Of a stretch of DNA of 64,000 nt, positions 53,466 through 61,991 are shown piece by piece. The stretch is from a bacterium (GTDB lineage: Bacteria > Myxococcota_A > Polyangia > Nannocystales > Nannocystaceae). The notes beneath the pieces are model-generated. The model searched no databases, was not told where the DNA came from, and was given only the letters and a program-made list of their open reading frames with translations. The DNA lies in assembly GCA_024742475.1 (NCBI GenBank), contig JANSYI010000019.1, positions 62,001-126,000 on the forward strand. Reading direction: 5' to 3'. Position 1 is the stretch's first letter. Each line of letters begins with the position of its first letter. Made by a program: the position numbers and the translations under genes.

Positions 53466-54950
53466 TCAGGGGCAGCGCCCGGGCTCGAAGCCGGGAATCT
53501 TGGGCACGGTCGGGTCGACGGCCCAGGCCGTGCACGCGCGCGCCTGCACTTCGGCGCGGAGCCGACTTCGGCCCGCGTCGGTCTCGAGCCCCTCGAGGTG
53601 CGAGGCGATCGCCCCGTCCCACTGCGCCAGGGTGAGGACCTCCGCCGCGTCGAGCTCGGCGATGGAGGATGCCTCGCCGATCGCCAGGACGGTGTCGTCG
53701 TCATCCAGCCGCGCCGCAACCGGGGCCATGACGTGCTCGTACAGCGCGCGCGCGGCATCGGTCGCGGTCGCGTCGGTAGCGGGCTGCCAGCGGGGCAGGG
53801 CGTCCTCGTACAGCGCACAACGCAGCGGGGAGCCGACCGGTCGCATCCAGTCCAGCGCCCGGACCCGAAGAACGTCCATCGGCTCCAGCACGTTTCGGGA
53901 GAGCAGGGCAGCTTCGGCCTCGACGGTGAGCGTCGAGCGCACGGCGAGGAATCGGATCGCGCTGGCCTCGTCGCCCGGGGCGGGGAGCTTGAGGCTGTCT
54001 CGAACCGCCCACGGGCCCAGCGCGTCGGGATCCGCGAAGCCCATCGCCCGGCGAATCATCGGGTCGAGAGCGACGTTCATGTCGAGCTCCCCCGAGTCGT
54101 GCGATTCGGACGCGAAGTTGTAGGTGTCGTCGCAGAACACCGGGCGCACGAGTGCCTCGACCAAGTCGGGGCGCGCGGGCTCGGTGCGGCGCTGGATCGT
54201 GGCCTCGGTGACCCGTGCCGCGGACGCGCGAATGATCGGCTCGAAGCGCGAGGCCGAGGCGAGGGTCTGCGTGGCCCAGTCCCAGGTCGGTCCGCGGTAC
54301 GGATCGGCGACCGACTCGTCGAACAGCAGTGACGTGAAGTCCGGCTCGGTATGCCACCGGGTCCACGGGTTGGTCATCTCGTTCATGATCGGGGTCCACG
54401 CGTGCTCACCGAAGGTGTGGCACGAGGCGCAGAACTCCGGCTCGGACACCACGCCGAGCCCTCCGTCTGGATGCGGCGCGAACTGGTAGCGACGGTAGCG
54501 CTCGGCGGCGGGATCCCAGGCGGCCATGCGGACGTGGTCGGCGTCGAGGTCGCCGAGCTCGGGCTGGGGCTCGAAGATGGTCAGGACCCGGCTCGCGTCG
54601 GTCGGCACGTCGGCGCAGTGGGCCACGACCGCCTTGGGCGCCAGCGGGTTGGACAGCACGACGTAGGTCTCACGCAGCGCCGGGTCGCAGTCGAGCGCGA
54701 GCCCGACGCCCTCGACGAGGGACGCCGCGTCGGAGCTCACGACGGCGTCGGCGTCGGCGTTGCCCAGGATCCACTGCGCGACGGGGTCTGCGTGTCCCTG
54801 CAGCGCGGCCTGCAGCGACGCGGCGTCGGTCGGCACCACGCACGGCGCTCCATCGCATGCGCCCGGCTCGGGCGGGGGACTGCACGCCGCGACGACGGCG
54901 ACGGTGAAGGGGAGGAGAGGGGCCCAGCCCCTCAACGCTCGACCATCCAC
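53466..54950 (-). CDS. Family A monoheme c-type lipoprotein (copy 2)
   Basis: 494 residues. Lipobox VAAC, then ACDGAPCV, a variant of the cluster motif with Pro for Lys. The heme motif is CASCH (C174, C177, H178), followed by EHAWTPIMNEMTNPWTRWH with M189 in the same context as copy 1. VRPVFCDD and DVLRVRALDWMRPVGSPLRC also match copy 1. GTG 54950 is used; TTG 54935, overlapping the family B stop as TTGA, is an alternative. Last gene of an A-B-A operon. Confidence 0.72.
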   Translation of the reverse strand: MDGRALRGWAPLLPFTVAVVAACSPPPEPGACDGAPCVVPTDAASLQAALQGHADPVAQWILGNADADAVVSSDAASLVEGVGLALDCDPALRETYVVLSNPLAPKAVVAHCADVPTDASRVLTIFEPQPELGDLDADHVRMAAWDPAAERYRRYQFAPHPDGGLGVVSEPEFCASCHTFGEHAWTPIMNEMTNPWTRWHTEPDFTSLLFDESVADPYRGPTWDWATQTLASASRFEPIIRASAARVTEATIQRRTEPARPDLVEALVRPVFCDDTYNFASESHDSGELDMNVALDPMIRRAMGFADPDALGPWAVRDSLKLPAPGDEASAIRFLAVRSTLTVEAEAALLSRNVLEPMDVLRVRALDWMRPVGSPLRCALYEDALPRWQPATDATATDAARALYEHVMAPVAARLDDDDTVLAIGEASSIAELDAAEVLTLAQWDGAIASHLEGLETDAGRSRLRAEVQARACTAWAVDPTVPKIPGFEPGRCP

Positions 54951-56101
54951 GGCGTCGCGCCGCAGGACTTGCCACCCTCGCAGGCCACCGCATCGCCGGG
55001 AACCGGGACGTAGACCACCACGTCGTCCGCGAACCGCTCGTTGCAGAAGGTCTTGAGCTCGCCCGCGTTGGCGAGGACCTCGCTGGCCGTCACGTCGCAC
55101 ACCACCAGGTTATGCCGGTATGTGTCGACCGTCTCGTATCGACAGCCCTGCGGGAGCTCTTGGCGGCCGTTCCAGCCGCCCAGCGGGAAGCCCAGGCCTT
55201 CGGCGACGGCCAGGTGTTGCGCGAGCGTGGTGCCGGTGTCCTCTGCGAGATCACATCCACATTCACCCAGCCGGCCGGCGCCAGCGCACAGGATGCTGTC
55301 GCTCTTGCGGTCGGGAGTCTCGTTGAGCTCGGCGTTGAGGAAGCAGCCTCGGGTGAAGTCGTCGTGCAGCGGGTCGTTGGGGTCGTCGGCGTCGGGCGTG
55401 ACGCGAGGGCAGGTCACGCACTCGTCGACGAGCAGGTCCGCGGCGTCCCGGCTGTTGACCGCGAACTTCATCTGAAAGATCTCGGCGCTCAGGGGAACGC
55501 CGGCGATCTCGGTGGTCGCGTCGACCGCCTCGGGCATCACGTCGGAGTTCCACGTCGTGAAGACGCAGGCGCCGGCGGTGCGCTGCGGGTCCTCCTCGAG
55601 GTAGGCGAGCGCCTCGTCGGAGAAGCCGACCGCAGGCGGGGTCTGCCCGCCTTGGCCGTCGACGAGGCCGTGCACGCTGGCGCCCAGGGGAGGCACGTCC
55701 ACGATGGCGAAGTACTCGCAGTACTCCTGCCCTCGGTCGGCGCTCTCTCGGCCCGGGGTGTCTGCGCAGGACCAACGCATGGCGTCGGCCTGAAACGAGC
55801 TGCGGTTGGGGTCGAAGGCCGTGTCCGCTCGGTCCTCGCACGCGGCGAGGACGGCGTCACGGTCGACCTCGAAGTACTCTTCGCACAGGCCCAGCAGCCC
55901 GCCAGAGCCGCCGCCGCTCGATCCGCTCTCCGCCGAGTCGTCACCGCTCGAGGCGTCGTCGAGTGCGCCAGTGGTGCCGTCCGCGTCGTCGCACTTGCCA
56001 CCCGCGCAGTCACCGGCCGGTGGCGAGTCGTCGCCCCCGCCGCTCGTTCCGCATGCGGACGCGAGGGCGAGGGTCCCCAGGAGAGCAAGTGCGTGTCGCA
56101 T
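54932..56101 (-). CDS. Family B Cys-rich lipoprotein (copy 2)
   Basis: 389 residues. Lipobox ASAC, then GDCAGGKCDD. Shares GQEYCEYFAIVDVP, CVFTTWNSDV, FQMKFAVNSRDAADLLVDEC, CGCDLAED and NLVVCDVTAS with copy 1 at 49.8 kb, and ends with FADDVVVYVPVPGD. It is shorter, mainly by loss of acidic linkers. No heme motif. The start lies 18 bases after the upstream family A gene, and its end overlaps the downstream family A gene, so it is made together with two heme lipoproteins. Confidence 0.72.
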   Translation of the reverse strand: MRHALALLGTLALASACGTSGGGDDSPPAGDCAGGKCDDADGTTGALDDASSGDDSAESGSSGGGSGGLLGLCEEYFEVDRDAVLAACEDRADTAFDPNRSSFQADAMRWSCADTPGRESADRGQEYCEYFAIVDVPPLGASVHGLVDGQGGQTPPAVGFSDEALAYLEEDPQRTAGACVFTTWNSDVMPEAVDATTEIAGVPLSAEIFQMKFAVNSRDAADLLVDECVTCPRVTPDADDPNDPLHDDFTRGCFLNAELNETPDRKSDSILCAGAGRLGECGCDLAEDTGTTLAQHLAVAEGLGFPLGGWNGRQELPQGCRYETVDTYRHNLVVCDVTASEVLANAGELKTFCNERFADDVVVYVPVPGDAVACEGGKSCGATPWMVER

Positions 56102-56119
56102 CGGCCCGGCGCTCCCTGC

Positions 56120-57838
56120 CTACTCGACGAGCTCGCAGGTGGCGGGGTCGAGGTGCGCGCGGGGGTTGTCGGGCAGGTTGGTGTACTGCTGCGCGGTCGC
56201 CGGGAACTCCATGACGTGGTGGCTGCGCGCGACCGACAGCGCGGCGTTCACCGCGATGAGCACGTCGTCGATGAGCTCGCGCTTGTCGCGGCCGTTGCAG
56301 GTCTCGATGAAACTGCGGAACCGCTCGGCGTGGGCCGACTCGTCCTCTTCGTTCTGGAGGGCAGCGAGCAGCTGCGATGCAGCGCCCTCGCCGTCCGCTT
56401 GCACGCCCGCGTCCTGCAGGTTGGCGATGAACCCGGCCTTGAGCTGGGCTGCGGTGACGCGCGCCGCGGGCTCGGTGTCGCCGTCGCCGTCTCCGGTGTC
56501 GCTTCCGCTGTCGGTGTCGGTGTCGCTTCCGCCGTCGGTGTCGCCCCCGGAGGGAGGCTCGGGCTCGCCGTCATCGGTCGTCAGCGCCGCGAGCTGATCC
56601 CAGCTCGGCGCGAAGGCGAGCAGTTCGCAGCGCTCTTCGGACTCGACGGGGCGGGTGAAGTCGATCGACAGGACGTCGCGCGTCAGGTCGCGGTCGATCA
56701 CGCCCATGGTGCGCAGCTGGCTGAGGTAGTTGATGTCGCCGACGGCCGGCTCGACGAAGGCGAGCGCGAAGATCGTGTCGTTGGCCGAGGTGCCCTGGAC
56801 CCGACCGCCGGCCGCTTCGAGGGCCGCGTCGTAGGTCTCTTGGTCGATGCTGACGCCCCTCGACTCGCCCGAGTGGGTGCCCTCGCATGAGTCGCCGGTC
56901 AGCAGGCAGTGCCCGAAGAGGTTCTCGGGGAGCCTGGAGATCCTCGAGGTGCTCGTCGCAGCGGTGTCGAGGTTGAACTCGCTGCCGCAGAAGAGCGGCT
57001 GGAGAAGATCGGCGGGCGTGAAGTCGCCCTCGGGCTGGAGCATCGTGTTGATGCGGGTCTCGTTCCATTCCCGGTTGCCGGCCTTGGTGACCGACTCCAT
57101 CGAGGAGCCCGTGAATCGGCTGCCGAGGTCGTCGGCGTGCGCGTCGAGGATGGCGGCCGCGCCCGGAGTGCTCGCCGGGGACTCCCAGTGGATCCACGGA
57201 GACCGCAGCTCCTTCATGACCAGGCCGCCGCCGGTGTGGCATGCGGCGCAGCGGCCCGCGTCACCCTTGAGGATGTCGGTGCTGCTGCCGTGGAACGCCA
57301 CCTCGCCGCCTTCGACGGTGTAGTAGTTGAACTCGCCCGCGTCGCGGTCGAGCGCCATGATCTCGACCGAGTCGGGCAGGCGGCTCTCGTTGGCACCGAA
57401 GACGGAGAAGACGAGCTCGTGTCGCTCACGGTCCGCGCACTGCCGCGTCGTGACCAGGCGGAAGGAGTTGGTGGACTCCGGCGCGAGCTGGCCGGTCTCG
57501 GTCACGACCGCGGTGCGCAGGCCGTCGGCCGTGCCCTCGCAGCCCTCGGTGTCCGTGTTCCGGAAGCGCTCCATCATCTCGGCGCGGGTCGAGGGGCACC
57601 CGGGCTCGCCGAGCTTGAGCATGTCGGCGAAGGGGTCGTTGAGCTCGGTCAGCACGTTGGCCGAAGGACGACGCGAGAGGTTCTGCATGTCCTTGCAGGC
57701 GAAGTCCTCGGGTTCGACGTCGTCGCACTTTCCGCCGGCGCATCCGCCGTCCTCGACAGTGGGGCTGGACGAGTTGTCGGCGCATGCCGAGGTCGTGGCG
57801 ACCAGGGCGGTGAGGGCAACAAGGTGAACGGTGCGCAT
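56120..57838 (-). CDS. Family A monoheme c-type lipoprotein (copy 3)
   Basis: 572 residues. Lipobox TSAC (C19), then GGCAGGKCDD (C33, C38). Heme motif CAACH (C197, C200, H201), followed by TGGGLVMKELRSPWIHW with M208. LQPLFCGSE and DVLSIDFTRPVESEERC match copies 1 and 2. An S/D/T/G repeat linker (SDTDTDSGSDTGDGDGDT) separates an extra C-terminal helical domain of about 120 residues not found in the other copies. First gene of the A-B-A operon, with a TTGCAT-17-TATTCT promoter. Confidence 0.75.
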   Translation of the reverse strand: MRTVHLVALTALVATTSACADNSSSPTVEDGGCAGGKCDDVEPEDFACKDMQNLSRRPSANVLTELNDPFADMLKLGEPGCPSTRAEMMERFRNTDTEGCEGTADGLRTAVVTETGQLAPESTNSFRLVTTRQCADRERHELVFSVFGANESRLPDSVEIMALDRDAGEFNYYTVEGGEVAFHGSSTDILKGDAGRCAACHTGGGLVMKELRSPWIHWESPASTPGAAAILDAHADDLGSRFTGSSMESVTKAGNREWNETRINTMLQPEGDFTPADLLQPLFCGSEFNLDTAATSTSRISRLPENLFGHCLLTGDSCEGTHSGESRGVSIDQETYDAALEAAGGRVQGTSANDTIFALAFVEPAVGDINYLSQLRTMGVIDRDLTRDVLSIDFTRPVESEERCELLAFAPSWDQLAALTTDDGEPEPPSGGDTDGGSDTDTDSGSDTGDGDGDTEPAARVTAAQLKAGFIANLQDAGVQADGEGAASQLLAALQNEEDESAHAERFRSFIETCNGRDKRELIDDVLIAVNAALSVARSHHVMEFPATAQQYTNLPDNPRAHLDPATCELVE

Positions 57839-57850
57839 AAGAACGACCGG

Positions 57851-57879
57851 AGAATACAGTTGCCTACATGTGTATGCAA
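57851..57879 (-). promoter_or_regulatory. Promoter of the A-B-A operon
   Basis: On the minus strand, TTGCAT (57874-57879), a 17-base spacer, TATTCT (57851-57856), then 12 bases to ATG 57838. Confidence 0.55.
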
Positions 57880-57891
57880 GGCGTTTTGCAT
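57874..57891. promoter_or_regulatory. Inverted repeat overlapping the -35 of the A-B-A operon
   Basis: ATGCAA and TTGCAT, perfect arms with spacer GGCGTT. One arm is the -35 element itself, so a bound dimer would block the promoter. Confidence 0.45.
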
Positions 57892-58192
57892 GCCGCGCGC
57901 AAATTTCACGCAGATTCGGCGAGCACCGCAGCGGTCCCCTGCGCAATCCACTCTAAGGAGTGCAGGCGGCCCCACGGCCATGAGGGGATCGCGCAGCCGC
58001 ACTCAGTGCCATGGTCGAAAAGGTTGCGGGAGGGCGTGGTCGTGTGCTTCCGCAAGGTTACGACCGGTAGTTCGCTGGGAGATCGCTCGGGGCGGTGGTG
58101 TAGCCCCCCTAAACCATGAGACTTTCCGCGATATACGGGCTGTCCGGACATCGCCGGTTGCCCGGCCGCTCGCCGAGCGAGTTAAACGTAGG

Positions 58193-58222
58193 TTGACGGT
58201 ATCCGCTGTACGACCGTATCCT
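58193..58222 (+). promoter_or_regulatory. Promoter of the triple-CxxCH lipoprotein gene
   Basis: TTGACG (58193-58198), 18-base spacer, TATCCT (58217-58222). The leader to ATG 58301 is about 70 bases, with AAAGAGA close to the start. Confidence 0.5.
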
Positions 58223-58300
58223 ACCTTCGCCTGAGGAACCGTCCCCAGGCTGGCCACGCTACGCACCTCCACTTGAAGCGACTTCGCGCCAAAGAGAATC

Positions 58301-61300
58301 ATGTCCAAGCCCCAGACCCCTACGTCTCTATTCAAGGTCATTGCCGGCCTCGGCCTCCTGACGACAGCCACCGCATGCGGAAGCGATGGGGGCGGTGGCG
58401 GCCCGCTCGAGAGCAGCCTCGGCTTCGACGAAGCGCGCAGCGAGGTCGTCGTCGTGCTCAACCGGTCGCTCGGTGGCGGCGAGACGTTGCACGCTCGCGT
58501 GCGCAGCCTGGCGGACGGCAACACGCTCGACTGCGGGTCGATGGTCAGCGAGATCCCGACGTTCAGCGGCCGAGGCGACGGTGTCTACGGCGGTGAAGCG
58601 GTCACCGAAGACATGTTCGAGGACCCGGCCAGCGACGCCGTCCTCGCCGGCGAGACGCCCGAGCAGCTGCAGGCTCGGCTCGCACGCACGTACTTCGTCG
58701 ACGTCTGCATCGAGAAGAGCGGAGAGATTCTGCATCAGGCTCGCTACAGCCTCCCGCAGGCGCTCGACCAGATCGGCGCCGACGGCAAGTTCGACGCGGA
58801 CGACGACGGCGTCCGGATCGTCTCCAACTCCGCCTACGCGCAAGCCTGCGAAGAAGAGCTCGGCCCCAACCCGCTCTTCGCACCGGTCGAGGGCTCCGAG
58901 GGCGACTACCAGATGGCCAGCTGCCTCGACGGCACGCCCATCCCCACGACCATCGACGGCGTGCCCGCGGCGCTCTCCGACTTCGAAGAGACGCGCCAGG
59001 GCGAGGGTGAGTACGGCCTCAAGTGCGACAAACCTCAGTACATCTACAGCCACTGCGAGCCCGACGCCCGCGTCGGCGCCAACGGTCCCCGCGTTCAGAG
59101 TGCGCGCAACGACGAGGGCACCACGTGGGTGCTGCTGTGCCGCAAGTCGCTGGCTGACGAGGGTCGCTACAACGACATCGCGATGATCGGGACCAACCCG
59201 TTCACCGGCAAGACCTGCTTCTTCCAGAACCACCTCGACGGTCGCAACGGCGCCTACACCCGGTCCTCCGACGGCACCCAGGTCACGTGGCCCGGGGACA
59301 CGGTCGCTTCCGACGTCTCGGGCGTCGGTGACGACGTGTGGATGACGCGGCCGCAAGGCGGCGAGGGCAGCATCAACTGCATCAAGTGCCACGCCTCCGA
59401 GCCGCTCATTCACACCCCGTGGATCGACGGCGCGCTCAACGAGGACGGCACTCCCGTCGTGCCGAAGATGGGCCAGCACCCCGACTTCGTCGAGGGCTAC
59501 AACCTGCCGTACTCGTTGGTCGACCAGAACGACCAGGAGTGGAACATTCCGCGTCGACTGGTCTCCGAGGAGGCTTCGGCGTGCACGAAGTGCCACCCGA
59601 TCACCAACGACACCTGGGTCAGCGGCGAGCAACACCCCAACAACGAGGGCTGCGTCGGCTTCGCCTGCGGCAACGCGCCGTGGCTCAACCGCCTCGTGGG
59701 CGCCGACGCCGGCTGGGCGGAGCACGTCTCGGACTCGCACCAAGACTTCAAGAACGTGTTCTGGATGCCGCCCGACGCGGGCGAGGTCCTGACCGAGGAC
59801 GACTGGGACGACTCCGACTACGGCGCGGCCCTTCGCTTCATCCTCGAGTGCGGCGAAAACCCGGAGAACCCGGCTTGCATCTGGGAGGCGGCGCCCACCG
59901 AGCCCGGCGATCCGACCGAGCTGCCCACCATCGACGCGACCGGTGAGCCCCTCGCTCGCGCCGCACTGGCGGCCCTGGGCGCGCGCTACCTCGACGAGAA
60001 CAACAACGAGGTCGAGCAGACCAAGCGCTGCGCCGAGTGTCACCCGGTCAGCCGCTTCGGCCTCGAGGAGTGGCTCATGCGCACGCGTGAGGCGATGACC
60101 GCAGGCATCGACCTGACCGAAGACCCCGACGACTACACCGAGCAAAAGGCGCGCGACATCGTCAACTTCATGCGCAAGGTGCCCGAGAACCCCGACTCGG
60201 TGTTCGCCGCGGCCAACCTCGGCATCTTCACCGCGGGCGTGCAGTTCCCGTACTTCCGCAAGCTGTTCGACAAGGCCTTCGGGCCCCAAGGCGCGGTGCA
60301 GTACGCCGGGTTCGTCGCCCGCGTCAGCATGCCCAAGGGCGCGCACCCGCCGTTCTCCGCGGAGGAGTTCGCCACGGTCGTCAAATGGTTCGTCGACGAG
60401 AACCTCGACAACCTCGAGGCGATTCTGCCCGAGGCGCCTCGCCCCGAGACCTGCGCCGACGTCACGGCGTTCGTGGGCCTCGGCAGCAACGGCCTGCCGT
60501 CGAACGACTCCTGGTTCGAGGGACACCTCGATGACATGGAGTTCGAGGGCTGGCACGCGACCAACGTCGAGCGTGGCATCGACATGTTCGGCTGCGACGG
60601 CGGCGACGCGAACGACTGCTTCGCCGGCTTCGAGGGCGTTGACGTCGCCGACGGGTCCCTCTCGGGCACCCGGGTGATTCGGCTCCGCGACTTCGACTTC
60701 AACACCAGCTTCTGGATGCGGTCGTCGGCAGACGGTCGCTTCATCGGCAACGGCGGCGGATCGGTCTCGGGCTTCGGCTCGACGATCACCGACATGGTCG
60801 GCGACCGCAACATCGGTGTCCGCGGCTCCTACGACCCGGGCTTCTTCCCGAACAACGACGGCTTCATCATGCAGGGCGGCGCCGGCCTGTGCGGCCAGTC
60901 GGTCCTGACCAACCCCGCGCTCTTCGAAGACGGCATCGACTTCACCGAGCCCGGTTGCACCCAAGCCAGCGGCATCAACCTGTACCAGCACGTCGCGGTC
61001 GACCTTGCGGGTGACTACTTCATCATCAACTCGCAGTTCACCTCCGACTCGGGCTCGGGCAACAGCGACCCCTCCGCCGGCTTCGGTGAAGGCTCGGCGA
61101 TGAAGTTCAGCCCGCTCGTCTTCGACGGGCAGGACTGGGACCAAAAGGACGCGGTCGACGTGGCCTCGCCCTACGAGGGGGACTCGGTCCTCTCGCCCTC
61201 GGGTCGGCTCGTCATCAGCCGCTTCGCGGGTCCCGATGGCCAGGCGCTGGGCCACATGGTGCGTCGCGTCGAGGCCACGCCCTCGGGTGGCAGCTACGAC

Positions 61301-61924
61301 ATCCGCATCAACCAGCCCGTGCGCTTCATCTGCGCGCCGGGTGCCAAGTCGAACATCAGCTTCGACGAGCGCTACGCGGTCACCCACCACTACGAGAACG
61401 GCACGGCGAACCTGTTCCTCACCGACCTGGTGACGAACAACGTCTACCGCATCACCGACATGCCGGCGGACACCAAGGCCCTCTTCCCGCACTTCCGCTC
61501 CGACGGCTGGATCTACTTCCTGTCCACGGGCGCTGGCGGCGACGCAGGCATGGCGATCAACTCCGCACTCTTCCTCGAGTGCCTCGATGAGGGCACGTGC
61601 GAGGGCACGGCGACGCCGTGGGACGGCCAGACGGGGCCCGGTGGAGGCGGCGGCGATGCCGGTGGCGGTGGCGACACCGGCGGCGGCGACACCGGTGGCG
61701 ACACCGGCGGCGACAGCAGCGGCGGCGTGCCGGATGCGTGGACCTGCCCGACGCAGTACTTCGACGCTGATGACGGCTGCGACTGCGGCTGCGGCGTGGC
61801 CGACCCCGACTGTGGCGGTGCCACGGTCGAGTCGTGCGAGTACTGCACCGAGGCGGGCAGCTGCGCGCTGGAGAGCTGCGACGAGATCGACCCGTCCGAC
61901 AACACCACCTGCCGCGAGGGTTGA
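58301..61924 (+). CDS. Large lipoprotein with three CxxCH heme motifs and propeller-like C-terminal region
   Basis: 1207 residues. Lipobox ATAC. Three c-type heme motifs: CIKCH (C360), CTKCH (C428) and CAECH (C577). CIKCHASEPLIHTPW recalls the CxxCH-PW arrangement of family A. Residues ~700-1100 are beta-rich with TolB/propeller-like blades (AVDLAGDYFIINSQFT, SVLSPSGRLVISRF, LFPHFRSDGWIYFLS). A Gly/Asp/Thr repeat linker (GGGDTGGDTGGD) leads to a Cys-rich tail with DGCDCGCGVADPDC. Probably a surface redox protein; the substrate is unknown. A terminator hairpin follows. Confidence 0.75.
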   Translation: MSKPQTPTSLFKVIAGLGLLTTATACGSDGGGGGPLESSLGFDEARSEVVVVLNRSLGGGETLHARVRSLADGNTLDCGSMVSEIPTFSGRGDGVYGGEAVTEDMFEDPASDAVLAGETPEQLQARLARTYFVDVCIEKSGEILHQARYSLPQALDQIGADGKFDADDDGVRIVSNSAYAQACEEELGPNPLFAPVEGSEGDYQMASCLDGTPIPTTIDGVPAALSDFEETRQGEGEYGLKCDKPQYIYSHCEPDARVGANGPRVQSARNDEGTTWVLLCRKSLADEGRYNDIAMIGTNPFTGKTCFFQNHLDGRNGAYTRSSDGTQVTWPGDTVASDVSGVGDDVWMTRPQGGEGSINCIKCHASEPLIHTPWIDGALNEDGTPVVPKMGQHPDFVEGYNLPYSLVDQNDQEWNIPRRLVSEEASACTKCHPITNDTWVSGEQHPNNEGCVGFACGNAPWLNRLVGADAGWAEHVSDSHQDFKNVFWMPPDAGEVLTEDDWDDSDYGAALRFILECGENPENPACIWEAAPTEPGDPTELPTIDATGEPLARAALAALGARYLDENNNEVEQTKRCAECHPVSRFGLEEWLMRTREAMTAGIDLTEDPDDYTEQKARDIVNFMRKVPENPDSVFAAANLGIFTAGVQFPYFRKLFDKAFGPQGAVQYAGFVARVSMPKGAHPPFSAEEFATVVKWFVDENLDNLEAILPEAPRPETCADVTAFVGLGSNGLPSNDSWFEGHLDDMEFEGWHATNVERGIDMFGCDGGDANDCFAGFEGVDVADGSLSGTRVIRLRDFDFNTSFWMRSSADGRFIGNGGGSVSGFGSTITDMVGDRNIGVRGSYDPGFFPNNDGFIMQGGAGLCGQSVLTNPALFEDGIDFTEPGCTQASGINLYQHVAVDLAGDYFIINSQFTSDSGSGNSDPSAGFGEGSAMKFSPLVFDGQDWDQKDAVDVASPYEGDSVLSPSGRLVISRFAGPDGQALGHMVRRVEATPSGGSYDIRINQPVRFICAPGAKSNISFDERYAVTHHYENGTANLFLTDLVTNNVYRITDMPADTKALFPHFRSDGWIYFLSTGAGGDAGMAINSALFLECLDEGTCEGTATPWDGQTGPGGGGGDAGGGGDTGGGDTGGDTGGDSSGGVPDAWTCPTQYFDADDGCDCGCGVADPDCGGATVESCEYCTEAGSCALESCDEIDPSDNTTCREG

Positions 61925-61941
61925 TCCCACCGGCGAGACTC

Positions 61942-61969
61942 GAGGCCCCAGCCCCACCGCTGGGGCCTC
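61942..61969 (+). terminator. Hairpin terminator after the triple-CxxCH gene
   Basis: Perfect 11-bp stem GAGGCCCCAGC (61942-61952) and GCTGGGGCCTC (61959-61969) with a six-base loop; no long T run follows. Confidence 0.6.
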
Positions 61970-61991
61970 TGCTTGATTCAGGCCTACACTC

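Larger units (their letters stand above)
57839..58300. other. Divergent regulatory region between family A copy 3 and the multiheme gene
   Basis: A 462-base non-coding gap. It holds a minus-strand promoter (57851-57879) overlapped by an inverted repeat, a short hairpin CACTC/GAGTG near 57950, a 10-bp palindrome TGTCCGGACA (58141-58150) and a plus-strand promoter (58193-58222). It is clearly more AT-rich in places than the flanking genes. No ORF with coding character was seen. Confidence 0.6.

Noticed and set aside
61635..61730. GGCGACACC repeats as a regulatory or mobile repeat
   Set aside because: In frame it encodes a Gly-Asp-Thr linker of the large heme lipoprotein.
61985..61990. TACACT before ATG 61992 as a leaderless -10 box
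   Set aside because: Only one base separates it from the ATG, so a transcript would begin inside the gene. It does not fit the 5-7 base rule seen elsewhere.
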